The notes: generated by a model from the letters alone, not told the origin. A stretch of 40,530 nt of DNA from Lachnospiraceae bacterium (GCA_022790855.1 JAAVYA010000033.1:1-40530), one strand, 5' to 3'; positions 7,772 to 16,302 are shown, numbered from the stretch's first letter. Numbers and translations are program-made.

Positions 7772-8748
7772 AGAAAGTGTTAGTGACCGGGGCAGACGGA
7801 TTTATCGGAAGCCATTTGACGGAAAGTTTGTTGGAAAAAGGATATGAAGTAAAAGCTTTTTCTTATTATAATTCCTTTAATACTTGGGGATGGCTGGATA
7901 CGCTGCCTCAGGAGAAATTGAACGAGATAGAGGTTTTCACTGGAGATATCCGGGATCCCAATGGCGTACGGGAAGCGATGCAGGGGGTTGACGGGGTGTT
8001 CCATCTGGCTGCTTTGATCGCGATTCCGTTCAGCTACCACTCCCCGGATTCTTATGTGGACACGAATATCAAAGGAACCTTGAATGTTCTGCAGGCGGCC
8101 CGCCAGCTGGAAACACAGCGGGTACTGGTAACATCCACTTCTGAGGTCTATGGTACGGCACAATATGTCCCGATAGATGAGAAACACCCGTTTCAGGGGC
8201 AGTCGCCCTATTCCGCTACCAAAATCGGTGCAGACCGATTGGCGGAGAGTTTTTACCGAAGCTTCGGGCTTCCCCTTTCCATTGTGCGGCCCTTTAATAC
8301 CTTTGGGCCAAGGCAGTCGGCCCGTGCAGTCATTCCTACGATAATTTCCCAGCTTTTGGCCGGGAAGGAAGAGATTCAGCTTGGCGCTTTGACGCCCACC
8401 CGGGATTTTAATTATGTAAAAGATACGGCGGCAGGTTTTATTGCCATTGCGGAATCGGATCGGGCCATAGGGGAGGAGATCAATATCGCTACCCAGCAGG
8501 AGATTTCCATCGGAGAGTTGGCCGAGGAAATTATAGCTCAAATCAACCCGAATGCAAAAATTGTCTGCGATGAGCAGAGGCTTCGTCCGGAAAAAAGTGA
8601 AGTCAACCGATTGCTGGGGAGCAATGAGAAGATAAAAGCGTTGACGGATTGGAAGCAGCAGTATACCTTTGCCCAGGGGATTGGGGAGACGATTGCCTGG
8701 ATGAGATCCCATATGGACGTGTATAAGGCGGAGATATATAATGTGTAG
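7768..8748 (+). CDS. legB: NAD-dependent GDP-GlcNAc 4,6-dehydratase (LegB)
   Basis: The 326-residue extended short-chain dehydrogenase has the NAD-binding loop GADGFIG (8-14), a TSTSEVYG stretch (122-129) and the catalytic YSATK with Tyr148 and Lys152. The sequence around FSYYNSFNTWGW is characteristic of the LegB branch rather than of the inverting PseB dehydratases. It produces the 4-keto-6-deoxy sugar that LegC aminates. A strong AGGAGGGG site precedes the ATG, and the start overlaps legF by 4 nt. Confidence 0.88.
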   Translation: MKKVLVTGADGFIGSHLTESLLEKGYEVKAFSYYNSFNTWGWLDTLPQEKLNEIEVFTGDIRDPNGVREAMQGVDGVFHLAALIAIPFSYHSPDSYVDTNIKGTLNVLQAARQLETQRVLVTSTSEVYGTAQYVPIDEKHPFQGQSPYSATKIGADRLAESFYRSFGLPLSIVRPFNTFGPRQSARAVIPTIISQLLAGKEEIQLGALTPTRDFNYVKDTAAGFIAIAESDRAIGEEINIATQQEISIGELAEEIIAQINPNAKIVCDEQRLRPEKSEVNRLLGSNEKIKALTDWKQQYTFAQGIGETIAWMRSHMDVYKAEIYNV

Positions 8749-8771
8749 TATCAGCGGAAGAGAGGAAGATT

Positions 8772-9941
8772 ATGGAAGAACTAATACCACTATCCATTCC
8801 CAATTTTGAAGGAAGAGAAAAAGAATACGCACTGGATGCAGTGTCCCAGGGCTGGGTATCTACTGGAGGCGCTTATATCAATCAGTTGGAAGAACAACTG
8901 GCAGGTTTTTTGCATGTTCCGTCAGCAGCGGCCTGCCAGAGCGGCACAGCTGCGCTGCATTTGGCGCTGCGGGAATGCGGCGTAGGGCCGAAAGATATGG
9001 TGATCGTTCCCACACTCACCTTTATTGCCGCGGTAAATCCTGTGAGATATCAGTTCGCAGATCCTATTTTTATGGATTGCGACGACAGCCTATGCATGGA
9101 TCCTGGAAAGCTGGAAGAGTTCTGCCGGAAAGAATGCAGAATGCAGGATGATGCCTTAGTTTATACAAAGACCGGGCAGCATATTAAAGCAATTGTGGTG
9201 GTCCATGTATTTGGAAACCTTGCTGATCTGGAAGCTATTCTTGCAATCGCCCGGCAGTACCATTTATCTGTCATAGAGGATGCCACAGAGGCGCTCGGTT
9301 CTCACTATCTGAAAGGGGAATTTGCAGGAAAAATGGCCGGCACTCTAGGGGACTTTGGGGCATTTTCTTTTAATGGGAACAAAATTATAACCACCGGAGG
9401 CGGCGGAGCGCTGGTTGCAAAGGATCCCAAGCGATTGGATCACATGAAATACCTTTCCACCCAAGCCAAAGATGATGAACTTTTTTATGAGCATCACGAA
9501 GTAGGATTTAACTATCGCATGACCAATCTCCAGGCTGCAATTGGAGTGGCCCAAATGGAGATGCTTCCGGAATTTATTCGCCGCAAAGAAAAGAATTACA
9601 GAACTTATTGCGAGAAGTTAAAAGATATTTCCTGGGGATACATGCTGCCATTTTGCCCGGATACATCCCCGAATTATTGGTTTTACTCTCTGGTGTTAAA
9701 GGATAGCATTGACCTTCGCAAGACGATTTCGGAATTGAAAGAAGCAGGGATACAGACCCGTCCGGTTTGGGGACTGATCCATAAACAAAAACCGTATAGT
9801 GGCTGTCTGTCCTATCGCATCGAAAAAGCAGAATATTATAGCCGGCGGATTCTCAATCTTCCCTGCAGCACACAGTTGACAGTAGAAGAGATTAGCAAAG
9901 TGGTAAAAACACTTCAGACCCTGTTGGATACGGATAAATAA
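8772..9941 (+). CDS. legC: PLP-dependent sugar aminotransferase (LegC)
   Basis: A 389-residue DegT/DnrJ/EryC1-family aminotransferase. The PLP-anchoring lysine is Lys204 in SFNGNKIITTGGGG. SGTAALHLAL (57-66) is the cofactor phosphate-binding stretch, and EDATEALGS (169-177) holds the Asp that contacts the pyridine nitrogen. It transfers an amino group to C4 of the keto sugar from LegB. The sequence fits the LegC branch. The gene starts 23 nt after legB with a GAGAGGAAG site and completes the core pathway. Confidence 0.87.
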   Translation: MEELIPLSIPNFEGREKEYALDAVSQGWVSTGGAYINQLEEQLAGFLHVPSAAACQSGTAALHLALRECGVGPKDMVIVPTLTFIAAVNPVRYQFADPIFMDCDDSLCMDPGKLEEFCRKECRMQDDALVYTKTGQHIKAIVVVHVFGNLADLEAILAIARQYHLSVIEDATEALGSHYLKGEFAGKMAGTLGDFGAFSFNGNKIITTGGGGALVAKDPKRLDHMKYLSTQAKDDELFYEHHEVGFNYRMTNLQAAIGVAQMEMLPEFIRRKEKNYRTYCEKLKDISWGYMLPFCPDTSPNYWFYSLVLKDSIDLRKTISELKEAGIQTRPVWGLIHKQKPYSGCLSYRIEKAEYYSRRILNLPCSTQLTVEEISKVVKTLQTLLDTDK

Positions 9942-9964
9942 GAAAGACGAAATGGGGGTATTCA

Positions 9965-11680
9965 ATGGCAAAAATCAGAAAATCAGAATATCGTTCCTAT
10001 GCCTGGATGAAAACGGAGCTGCAAAAGGCGGGATGGAATACAAAGAATCCCGCATTAGATGCTGGCGGAGAGGTTTATTATCAACAGGAATGCTTGAACC
10101 ATCCTGAGATTAGAAAGGTACTTGGCCGGCAGCGTCCGGAGTTTGTAATAAAGCTGAATGAGACGGAGTATTGGGTGATAGAGGCAAAGGGAGAAGTTTC
10201 CGAGATTGGAAAGGTTTTTGACCCCACATGCGGAACCGGCGGATTTTTGGTGGCGGCTTTTGATTATGTGAGAGAGCATGCTTCACCGGAGCAGACCCAA
10301 ATTTTTAAAGAGCATCGGATTTTTGGAATTGAGCAGGATCCGACGGTGGCGACTATGGCCATCATTAATATGATTTTCAGGGGGGATGGGAAGAGTAATA
10401 TTATTAATGATGACTGTTTCCCGGAACACTTGAAGAGTAAGACTGAGAATGGCATTGAGACCGGGGAGTATGTGCTTTTTCAGGAAGGCATGGAAAACAA
10501 TGGGCCGGTTACAAAGGTGTTGATGAATCCTCCTTTTTCGAAAAATAATGAGAATGAGCGGGAATATATGTTTATACAACATGCACTGGGGCAGATGCAG
10601 CCGGGTGGAATTTTATTTTCCATAATACCTACGTCTGTTTTGATTAAAGGTGGGAAACCAAAGAACTGGAGAAAGCAATTACTGGCAGAAAATACGCTGC
10701 TTTCGGTGATCGATTTCCCGGAGGATCTTTTTTATCCGGTGGGAATACGTACAGTAGGAATTTTTATTAAGAAGGGAATTCCCCATGACGCCAAAAAGGA
10801 CCGAGTTCTCTGGGCGAAGGTATGGCAGGATGGGTTTGTAAAGAGTAAAGGGAAGCGCCTGTCAGACCACAGGATTCCTGACGAATTAAAGGAATTAAAG
10901 AAATATTTAAAGATACATTTATATGATACCTCTATCTTGCGACGAAATATTCCAGAGAAGATGCGGATATGCTTGTGGAATGAAAAGGACGAGAATATAG
11001 AGCTGATGCCGGAAGTATATTTGGAGGAAGCGGCAGAGACAAAGCAGCAGCTAATGGATCAGGTGGAACAATATGTGCGGGAATATTTATCTTTTTTAAT
11101 CAAACGCGGGGTAAAAATGAATATCAAAGGAAAGCAGGAGGAAGAGCGTTATAGGCTGCCCGAACAGATGCAATATGGGGAATTTATGTTATCAGATTTT
11201 TTGTGGGAACCTTGTTATTCAGGAAGCGTCCATTCTGTATCCGAAGTTGGTGAAGGACGGATTCCTCTGATTTCCTGTAAAACAGAAAATAATGGAATTG
11301 TGGGACACTGTGACGTTGATTTAGAGGAATGTACCTATCATTGCCTGACAATTGCGGGGGATGGCTCGTTCCCATTAACGTCTTATTATCATTTTGAACC
11401 AGTGGCATCCTATGACAATGTGACGATTGCGCCTCTGGAGGATGATCTTTCTTTGGAAATAATCTTCTTTTTGGCTTCCAGGCTGAATCGTTCCAGATGG
11501 CGTTATTCTTATGGAAGAAAATGCTATGCCAAGAAGGCCCGGGAATTGAAGGTACGGATTCCAGTGAATGAAAAAGGAGAACCGGATGAAGGAATGATCA
11601 AAAGTATGTTTTCTCAGATGTATGGATGGCGGGAGATTGTATCATATATAACTGCCCAAAGAGATCATGTGGAGAAATAA
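9965..11680 (+). CDS. N6-adenine DNA methyltransferase fused to a specificity domain, apparently internally deleted
   Basis: The 571-residue protein combines three pieces. Residues 1-77 resemble the start of a PD-(D/E)XK/HsdR-N nuclease-type domain (RPEFVI then VIEAKGE, with Glu73-x-Lys75). This runs directly into the methyltransferase core, with motif I DPTCGTGGF (86-94) and motif IV NPPF (188-191). From about residue 385 a type I specificity-like target-recognition domain follows. In intact relatives I would expect some 200 or more residues between the ExK motif and motif I, comprising the rest of the nuclease domain and the methylase N-terminal domain. Here only VSEIGK lies between, so an in-frame deletion is likely. 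The core catalytic motifs remain. It follows legC by 23 nt with a GGGGGTA site and is co-oriented with the operon, but has no evident link to glycan synthesis. Confidence 0.7.
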   Translation: MAKIRKSEYRSYAWMKTELQKAGWNTKNPALDAGGEVYYQQECLNHPEIRKVLGRQRPEFVIKLNETEYWVIEAKGEVSEIGKVFDPTCGTGGFLVAAFDYVREHASPEQTQIFKEHRIFGIEQDPTVATMAIINMIFRGDGKSNIINDDCFPEHLKSKTENGIETGEYVLFQEGMENNGPVTKVLMNPPFSKNNENEREYMFIQHALGQMQPGGILFSIIPTSVLIKGGKPKNWRKQLLAENTLLSVIDFPEDLFYPVGIRTVGIFIKKGIPHDAKKDRVLWAKVWQDGFVKSKGKRLSDHRIPDELKELKKYLKIHLYDTSILRRNIPEKMRICLWNEKDENIELMPEVYLEEAAETKQQLMDQVEQYVREYLSFLIKRGVKMNIKGKQEEERYRLPEQMQYGEFMLSDFLWEPCYSGSVHSVSEVGEGRIPLISCKTENNGIVGHCDVDLEECTYHCLTIAGDGSFPLTSYYHFEPVASYDNVTIAPLEDDLSLEIIFFLASRLNRSRWRYSYGRKCYAKKARELKVRIPVNEKGEPDEGMIKSMFSQMYGWREIVSYITAQRDHVEK

Positions 11681-11706
11681 GAAATAACGGAGAAATGGAT
11701 TAAGAA

Positions 11707-11737
11707 CTGCTGCATGAAAAATCACTTCATACAGCAG
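11707..11737. terminator. Shared hairpin between convergent genes
   Basis: CTGCTG-c-ATGAA (11707-11718) pairs with TTCAT-a-CAGCAG (11726-11737) around AAATCAC, with one internal mismatch. It lies between the methylase stop (11680) and the stop of the minus-strand FliD-like gene (11750). On the minus strand it is followed by a short T-rich run (TTCTT), so it may act as a weak bidirectional terminator. Confidence 0.5.
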
Positions 11738-11749
11738 CTCCTATATATC

Positions 11750-13039
11750 TCAACAAAAATGATCCATCATCATCCCGGAATACAAGGAAGTCATGTAAGG
11801 TGCAGAAAAATTCCTGCCGGGATTCTTATAAGTAACAATAACTTTATTTACAAACTCCATGGGATTTAAAACTGCCAGGGCTGCCCGGGTATCTAAAGTC
11901 TGCTTGAAGTCGTTTAAAACGGCAAGCTGCTCCGAAGGGTTCTCTGATTCAATAATCTCTGTTAAAGCAGAAGCATCTACCGAGAATAAACCATCCTCTT
12001 CTTTATGAAGGCCGATGGCAGCAAGCTCATCCCGATAAGCGTCTGCGGCGCTGCCGATTTGGTACTGGAGCCTACGGTTCTGCCCGTAACGCTCGGCATA
12101 GGTGTTGGAGGTTTCAATCACGGAGTTAAAAGCATTTGTTAAACTTTGAATGTTCTCCAAGACAGACTGTGCGTCTGGTTTGAAACCGATGGTAGCAGGC
12201 TGTCCTTCTGGACTGATGCCCCGCAGTGTTAATTCAAACGCATTGTTGATGGAAAATGTATTTGAATAGGAGGACTGGGGAACTCCGTTTAAAAGAAATG
12301 AGGAGTTCTGAGCCTCCTGGCTAATCTGGTCAATGCCCAGAATATTCAAGGCAACGGCTGACGTTGCGCCGCCTCCTACGCTGATATTGAAAAGGTATTT
12401 CTCATCCTCGCTAAGCCCGGTTTGGAGAGACTCAATACGTAGTGCGCTTTGTCCGTTGGCATCCTCCATAACAGAAGCCGTCAGGCCAATACCGGCGCTG
12501 GTAATAAGATTGGACAGCTTTTTCTGAATGCTGTAATTGGTATCGGTCTGGCTTACATTAAACTGGAATTCGTAGCTGGAGGAACTGTTGGTAATATCAA
12601 AAGAATATGCATCCGGCGTCAAATCCCGTCGGATACTCTTTAAAAAGTTTCCAATGTTTACCTGAGGCTTCGCTAACTGCCGTACTTCAATGTCGAAATC
12701 CTTCATCTGTTCCTCGTCTTTTCCGATATAGCGGGCTGTTACGATATCTTCCTGGGAGGATACGGCAGACTTCTTTTGAAGTGCTTTCATAATGTCGTCC
12801 GAACCGGAAATAGAGGCAACAACATTGCGAATATGCTGTGCGCCTTCCTTGATATCAATGGCATATTTTGTAATGGTGCCGCTGTTCTTGAATTTATATA
12901 AAGGCGCTTCTTTATTTAATTTTACAATCTGATTATAGACCTTGCGCAGTTCGCTTTTCTTGTGTGAGTCATATCTGGTACCGATACGATTTCCATAGGT
13001 GCTCAGATAATAGGTATAGGCATTATCTATGATCGCCAT
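11750..13039 (-). CDS. FliD-like flagellar filament-capping protein
   Basis: The 429-residue protein looks like a divergent flagellar hook-associated protein 2. After an N-terminal helical region (about 1-115) it has segments typical of this family: tandem DFDIEVRQLAKPQVN and an YEFQFNVSQTD repeat (about 135-200), a NSSFLLNGV segment, and a C-terminal helical part with a LASDAY-like stretch (IGSAADAYRDELAAIG). The first 40 residues do not match the usual FliD start. I chose the ATG at 13039 because GGAGGGG sits 6 nt before it; the upstream in-frame ATG overlaps that site. A SigD-like promoter lies upstream. Its place beside a legionaminic acid operon suggests a flagellar link. Alternatively it is a non-flagellar surface protein built from the same fold. 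Confidence 0.6.
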   Translation of the reverse strand: MAIIDNAYTYYLSTYGNRIGTRYDSHKKSELRKVYNQIVKLNKEAPLYKFKNSGTITKYAIDIKEGAQHIRNVVASISGSDDIMKALQKKSAVSSQEDIVTARYIGKDEEQMKDFDIEVRQLAKPQVNIGNFLKSIRRDLTPDAYSFDITNSSSSYEFQFNVSQTDTNYSIQKKLSNLITSAGIGLTASVMEDANGQSALRIESLQTGLSEDEKYLFNISVGGGATSAVALNILGIDQISQEAQNSSFLLNGVPQSSYSNTFSINNAFELTLRGISPEGQPATIGFKPDAQSVLENIQSLTNAFNSVIETSNTYAERYGQNRRLQYQIGSAADAYRDELAAIGLHKEEDGLFSVDASALTEIIESENPSEQLAVLNDFKQTLDTRAALAVLNPMEFVNKVIVTYKNPGRNFSAPYMTSLYSGMMMDHFC

Positions 13040-13107
13040 CGCTGCCCCTCCTTTCATCCTTGAAATCCATACGCAATGGCAGGGCATAAAATCCTTTTTA
13101 TACATAT

Positions 13108-13138
13108 ATTATATCGGAAGGTTTTTCCTTTGCCATTA
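13108..13138 (-). promoter_or_regulatory. Candidate SigD-like (flagellar) promoter of the FliD-like gene
   Basis: Read on the minus strand, TAAT (13138-13135), a 16-nt spacer and TCCGATAT (13118-13111) resemble the flagellar sigma consensus TAAA-N15-GCCGATAT. A SigA-like TATAAT (13113-13108) overlaps the downstream part, but no matching -35 was found for it. The match is imperfect at the first base of the -10 and by one in spacing. Confidence 0.4.
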
Positions 13139-13159
13139 GCGTTTTGAACAAAAAATGTG

Positions 13160-13188
13160 TTGACACTGGTGCAAAATCATGTTATAGT
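13160..13188 (+). promoter_or_regulatory. SigA promoter of rpmG-secE-nusG-rplKA
   Basis: Consensus TTGACA (13160-13165), a 17-bp spacer and TATAGT (13183-13188). It is the only good promoter before rpmG and probably drives the five-gene transcript up to rplA. Confidence 0.8.
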
Positions 13189-13256
13189 AGACGAGCGATG
13201 GAAGTAGGTCTTTTTTTTATGCCTAAAATTATGAAAGTTAAGTGGAGGTGGAAGTT

Positions 13257-13406
13257 GTGCGCACAAAAATCACATTAGCATGTACCGAATGTAAACAACG
13301 GAATTACAACATGACAAAAGACAAAAAAGCCCATCCTGACAGAATGGAGACGAAGAAGTACTGCAGATTCTGCAGGACCCACACATTGCACAAAGAAACG
13401 AAATAA
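13257..13406 (+). CDS. rpmG: 50S ribosomal protein L33, zinc-ribbon type
   Basis: A 49-residue L33 that begins at GTG, eight codons before the conserved [10 protein letters not shown] motif. Two CxxC pairs (Cys9/Cys12 and Cys36/Cys39) show the zinc-binding C+ form. Its place directly before secE is standard in Firmicutes. The GTG start is preceded by GGAGGTGG at a good distance, and no ATG would keep the full N-terminus. The gene is too short for most ORF callers. Confidence 0.95.
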   Translation: MRTKITLACTECKQRNYNMTKDKKAHPDRMETKKYCRFCRTHTLHKETK

Positions 13407-13434
13407 TCGGACGAAGCAAAGGAAGTGAGAAGAT

Positions 13435-13641
13435 ATGGGAGACAATAATTCGCAGAAAGCCCCCAAAGCCAGTTGGTTCGCCGGCTTAAAGGCCGAGTTC
13501 GACAAGATAATCTGGCCGGACAAGAAATCACTTACCAGACAGACGGCGGCGGTCGTTGCCGTTTCGGTTATCTTAGGTCTGATTATTGCCGTATTGGATG
13601 TGATCATTAAGTATGGCGTTGATATCCTGGTGAATTTATAA
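13435..13641 (+). CDS. secE: Preprotein translocase subunit SecE
   Basis: A 68-residue single-spanning SecE. It has an amphipathic cytoplasmic stretch with the conserved FDKIIWPDKKSL motif (about 22-33) and one C-terminal membrane helix (about 38-60). SecE clamps SecY in the protein export channel. The order rpmG-secE-nusG is conserved and the gene ends 14 nt before nusG. Confidence 0.95.
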   Translation: MGDNNSQKAPKASWFAGLKAEFDKIIWPDKKSLTRQTAAVVAVSVILGLIIAVLDVIIKYGVDILVNL

Positions 13642-13655
13642 CGGAGGCAAAAGTA

Positions 13656-14171
13656 ATGGCAGAGGCAAGCTGGTATGTGGTTCATACTTATTCAGGTTAT
13701 GAAAATAAGGTAAAAGCGAACATTGAGAAAACGATTGAAAACCGTCATCTGGAGGAACAGATCCTGGAAGTACGTGTTCCGATGCAGGATGTGGTTGAAA
13801 TGAAAAATGGCGCGAAAAAGCAGGTTCAGAAAAAAATGTTTCCGGGCTATGTTCTTATCAATATGATTATGAATGATGATACATGGTATGTGGTCAGAAA
13901 TACCAGAGGGGTTACCGGGTTCGTAGGTCCGGGCTCCAAGCCGGTACCGCTTACGGAAGCTGAGATGAAGCCATTGGGTATCAATGAAGCAGACTTAATC
14001 GTTGACTTTGCAGAAGGTGATTCCGTAGTAGTGACCGGAGGCGTCTGGAAAGACACCGTCGGCATTATACAGGCTATGAATACCGGAAAGCAGATGGTCA
14101 CCATCAATGTGGATTTGTTTGGTCGTGAAACACCAGTAGAAATAAGTTTCACAGATGTTAAAAAGATGTAA
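13656..14171 (+). CDS. nusG: Transcription elongation/antitermination factor NusG
   Basis: The 171-residue protein has an NGN domain (about 4-110, opening SWYVVHTYSGYENKV) and a C-terminal KOW domain (about 120-171, GDSVVVTGGVWKDTVG). It binds RNA polymerase and links it to Rho or the ribosome. Position between secE and rplK is standard. Length fits the housekeeping protein rather than a specialised paralogue such as LoaP. Confidence 0.96.
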   Translation: MAEASWYVVHTYSGYENKVKANIEKTIENRHLEEQILEVRVPMQDVVEMKNGAKKQVQKKMFPGYVLINMIMNDDTWYVVRNTRGVTGFVGPGSKPVPLTEAEMKPLGINEADLIVDFAEGDSVVVTGGVWKDTVGIIQAMNTGKQMVTINVDLFGRETPVEISFTDVKKM

Positions 14172-14195
14172 GATGCAAAAAGGAGGCAATCTCAA

Positions 14196-14621
14196 ATGGC
14201 AAAGAAAGTAGAAGGATATATCAAACTGCAGATTCCTGCTGGCAAGGCTACACCTGCACCGCCAGTTGGACCTGCACTTGGACAGCACGGCGTGAATATT
14301 GTCGAGTTCACGAAGCAGTTTAATGCAAGAACAGCCGATCAGGGTGATTTGGTGATTCCGGTAGTAATTACCGTATATTCCGACAGGAGCTTCAGTTTTA
14401 TTACCAAGACCCCTCCTGCCCCGGTCCTGATCAAAAAGGCATGCAATATCAAATCCGGTTCTGCAACTCCTAATAAGACAAAGGTAGCGACCATTTCCAA
14501 AGCAAAAATCCAGGAAATTGCAGAACTTAAAATGCCGGACTTAAACGCAGCTTCTTTAGAGGCGGCAATGAGCATGATCGCCGGAACTGCAAGAAGCATG
14601 GGCGTAGCGGTAGAAGAGTAG
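14196..14621 (+). CDS. rplK: 50S ribosomal protein L11
   Basis: The 141-residue protein begins [18 protein letters not shown] and carries the [16 protein letters not shown] motif. It forms the GTPase-associated centre with 23S rRNA, the binding site of thiopeptides and the sensor for RelA. Strong AGGAGG site, full length. Confidence 0.97.
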   Translation: MAKKVEGYIKLQIPAGKATPAPPVGPALGQHGVNIVEFTKQFNARTADQGDLVIPVVITVYSDRSFSFITKTPPAPVLIKKACNIKSGSATPNKTKVATISKAKIQEIAELKMPDLNAASLEAAMSMIAGTARSMGVAVEE

Positions 14622-14635
14622 AGATATTGTAAATT

Positions 14636-14664
14636 GTGGGAGGGTCCTCTCCCGATATTACCAC
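14636..14664 (+). promoter_or_regulatory. Hairpin at the rplK-rplA junction, candidate L1 binding site
   Basis: GGGAG (14638-14642) pairs with CTCCC (14649-14653), and the flanking GTGG (14636-14639) can alternatively pair with CCAC (14661-14664) right beside the rplA ribosome-binding site CTAGGAGG. L1 is known to repress its own operon in other bacteria by binding an rRNA-like mRNA hairpin. That this is the site here is inference. Confidence 0.35.
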
Positions 14665-14680
14665 TAGGAGGTTATTTAGA

Positions 14681-15373
14681 ATGAAAAGAGGAAAGAGATA
14701 TATAGAAGCAGCAAAACAGATCGACAAGACTGCTCAATATGATACGGCGGATGCTATCGGATTAGTGAAGAAAACAGCCGCTGCAAAATTTGATGAGACA
14801 ATCGAAGTTCATATCAGAACCGGCTGTGACGGACGTCACGCAGAACAGCAGATCCGTGGCGCGGTAGTGCTGCCTCATGGAACAGGCAAGTCTGTTAAGG
14901 TATTGGTATTTGCAAAAGGGGACAAGATTGATGAGGCTCAGGCAGCAGGCGCTGACCATGTAGGCGGAGAAGAACTGATTCCCAAGATCCAGAACGACGG
15001 ATGGCTGGATTTTGATGTTGTAGTTGCTACTCCTGACATGATGGGCGTTGTAGGACGTTTGGGACGTATCTTAGGACCCAAGGGCTTAATGCCGAACCCC
15101 AAAGCAGGAACTGTTACCATGGACGTAACCAGAGCTGTGAACGAGATCAAAGCCGGTAAGATTGAGTATCGGTTGGACAGAACCAACATTATCCATGTGC
15201 CAATTGGGAAAGCATCTTTTACCGAAGAACAGTTAGCGGACAACTTCCAGACCTTAATAGATGCAATTATGAAAGCAAGACCCAGCGCAGTAAAAGGCCA
15301 GTTTATTAAGAGCGTTGTACTGTCTCCCACCATGGGACCCGGCGTGAAGCTTAACGTTGCCAAACTTGCGTAA
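14681..15373 (+). CDS. rplA: 50S ribosomal protein L1
   Basis: The 230-residue protein begins [15 protein letters not shown] and contains the signature of L1 around [21 protein letters not shown]. It forms the L1 stalk and usually acts as a translational repressor of its own operon. I placed the start at 14681, right after AGGAGGTTATTTAG; an in-frame ATG 45 nt upstream lies inside the leader hairpin and gives non-homologous residues. Confidence 0.96.
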   Translation: MKRGKRYIEAAKQIDKTAQYDTADAIGLVKKTAAAKFDETIEVHIRTGCDGRHAEQQIRGAVVLPHGTGKSVKVLVFAKGDKIDEAQAAGADHVGGEELIPKIQNDGWLDFDVVVATPDMMGVVGRLGRILGPKGLMPNPKAGTVTMDVTRAVNEIKAGKIEYRLDRTNIIHVPIGKASFTEEQLADNFQTLIDAIMKARPSAVKGQFIKSVVLSPTMGPGVKLNVAKLA

Positions 15374-15376
15374 TGG

Positions 15377-15421
15377 TTTATCATACGGACTTTGCATTTA
15401 CTGTAAAGTCCGTATGATAAA
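15377..15421. repeat. 17-bp perfect inverted repeat after rplA
   Basis: The 17-nt arm at 15377-15393 (begins TTTATCATACGG) is exactly complementary to 15405-15421, with an 11-nt loop. No T-run follows, so it is not a canonical intrinsic terminator. It could protect the 3' end of the rplKA message or be a terminator with no U-tract. Confidence 0.6.
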
Positions 15422-15451
15422 GCTGAGATTATATAAACTTGCATAACATAG

Positions 15452-15480
15452 TTGACATCTGATATAGACAATGCTATAAT
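15452..15480 (+). promoter_or_regulatory. Consensus SigA promoter of rplJL
   Basis: Perfect TTGACA (15452-15457), a 17-bp spacer and perfect TATAAT (15475-15480). Transcription would start near 15487 and run through the L10 leader. Confidence 0.88.
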
Positions 15481-15499
15481 AGCAAAGCGTGTTGCGGCC

Positions 15500-15663
15500 A
15501 AGCCGCATCATGCCAGATAGAGTTTCTATCATGAATCATGCCGAAGACAGCAGGTGCCTCAGGGCGTAACAGCAATGGCCTGCCGAGGAGACAGCAGTAT
15601 TTTTATAATACTGAGAAGAAAAGCAATTTTCAGGCCTCTTTGTCTCGGACAAAGGGGCTTTTT
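15500..15663 (+). promoter_or_regulatory. Ribosomal protein L10 leader with attenuator
   Basis: The core CCGAAGACAGCAGGTG (15541-15556) and the partner GGCCTGCCGAGG (about 15577-15588) match the conserved L10 leader RNA of Firmicutes, which binds the L10/L7-L12 complex. It is followed by an intrinsic terminator: GCCTCTTTGT (15634-15643), loop CTCGG, ACAAAGGGGC (15649-15658) and five Ts. Excess L10 complex is expected to favour termination. The 386-nt gap between rplA and rplJ is explained by the inverted repeat, the promoter and this leader. Confidence 0.85.
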
Positions 15664-15759
15664 CATTTTATAGGATTTATCCTGTGAAATAAAAAGGCTC
15701 CGGGAATCCGGCATTTGCCCGGTATTCCGAACAAAATTTATAAAGGAGGTGCACGATTC

Positions 15760-16302
15760 GTGGCAAAAGTAGAATTAAAGCAACCGATCGTACAGGAGAT
15801 TTCTGACCAGATCAAAGATGCACAGTGCGTAGTATTGGTAGATTATCGCGGTCTTACTGTAGAAGAAGATACTCAGTTGCGGAAGCAGTTGAGAGAAGCC
15901 GGTGTTACTTACAAGGTATACAAGAACACGCTGATGAATTTCGCGTTCAAAGGAACCGAATTCGAGAGTATGTCTTCTTTGCTGGAAGGCCCCAATGCGA
16001 TTGCGATTTCCAAGGACGACGCAACCGCACCGGCAAGAACTTTGGCGAAGTTTGCAAAGACTGCTCCTGCGCTGGAATTAAAAGCCGGTGTTGTAGAAGG
16101 AACCTTCTATGATGAAGCAGGAATTAAAGAGATTGCAAATGTTCCGTCCAGAGACGAACTGCTTTCCAAGTTGCTTGGAAGCCTGCAGTCACCAATTACC
16201 AATCTGGCACGTGTGCTGAATCAGATTGCAGAGCAGGGCGGCCCGGCAGACGCAGCCGTAGAAGCAGCTCCCGCTGCAGAGGAAGCTCCGGCAGCAGAAT
16301 AA
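15760..16302 (+). CDS. rplJ: 50S ribosomal protein L10
   Basis: The 180-residue protein starts at GTG (VAKVELKQPIVQEI), preceded by AAAGGAGGTGC. VLVDYRGLTVEEDTQLR is the typical L10 N-terminal stretch. L10 anchors L7/L12 dimers to the stalk base, and it feeds back on the leader upstream. The C-terminus is Ala/Glu-rich, which may be a lineage tail. Confidence 0.96.
   Translation: MAKVELKQPIVQEISDQIKDAQCVVLVDYRGLTVEEDTQLRKQLREAGVTYKVYKNTLMNFAFKGTEFESMSSLLEGPNAIAISKDDATAPARTLAKFAKTAPALELKAGVVEGTFYDEAGIKEIANVPSRDELLSKLLGSLQSPITNLARVLNQIAEQGGPADAAVEAAPAAEEAPAAE

Noticed and set aside
15377..15421. Intrinsic terminator for rplA
   Set aside because: The stem is perfect but no T-run follows either arm, so it is listed only as an inverted repeat.
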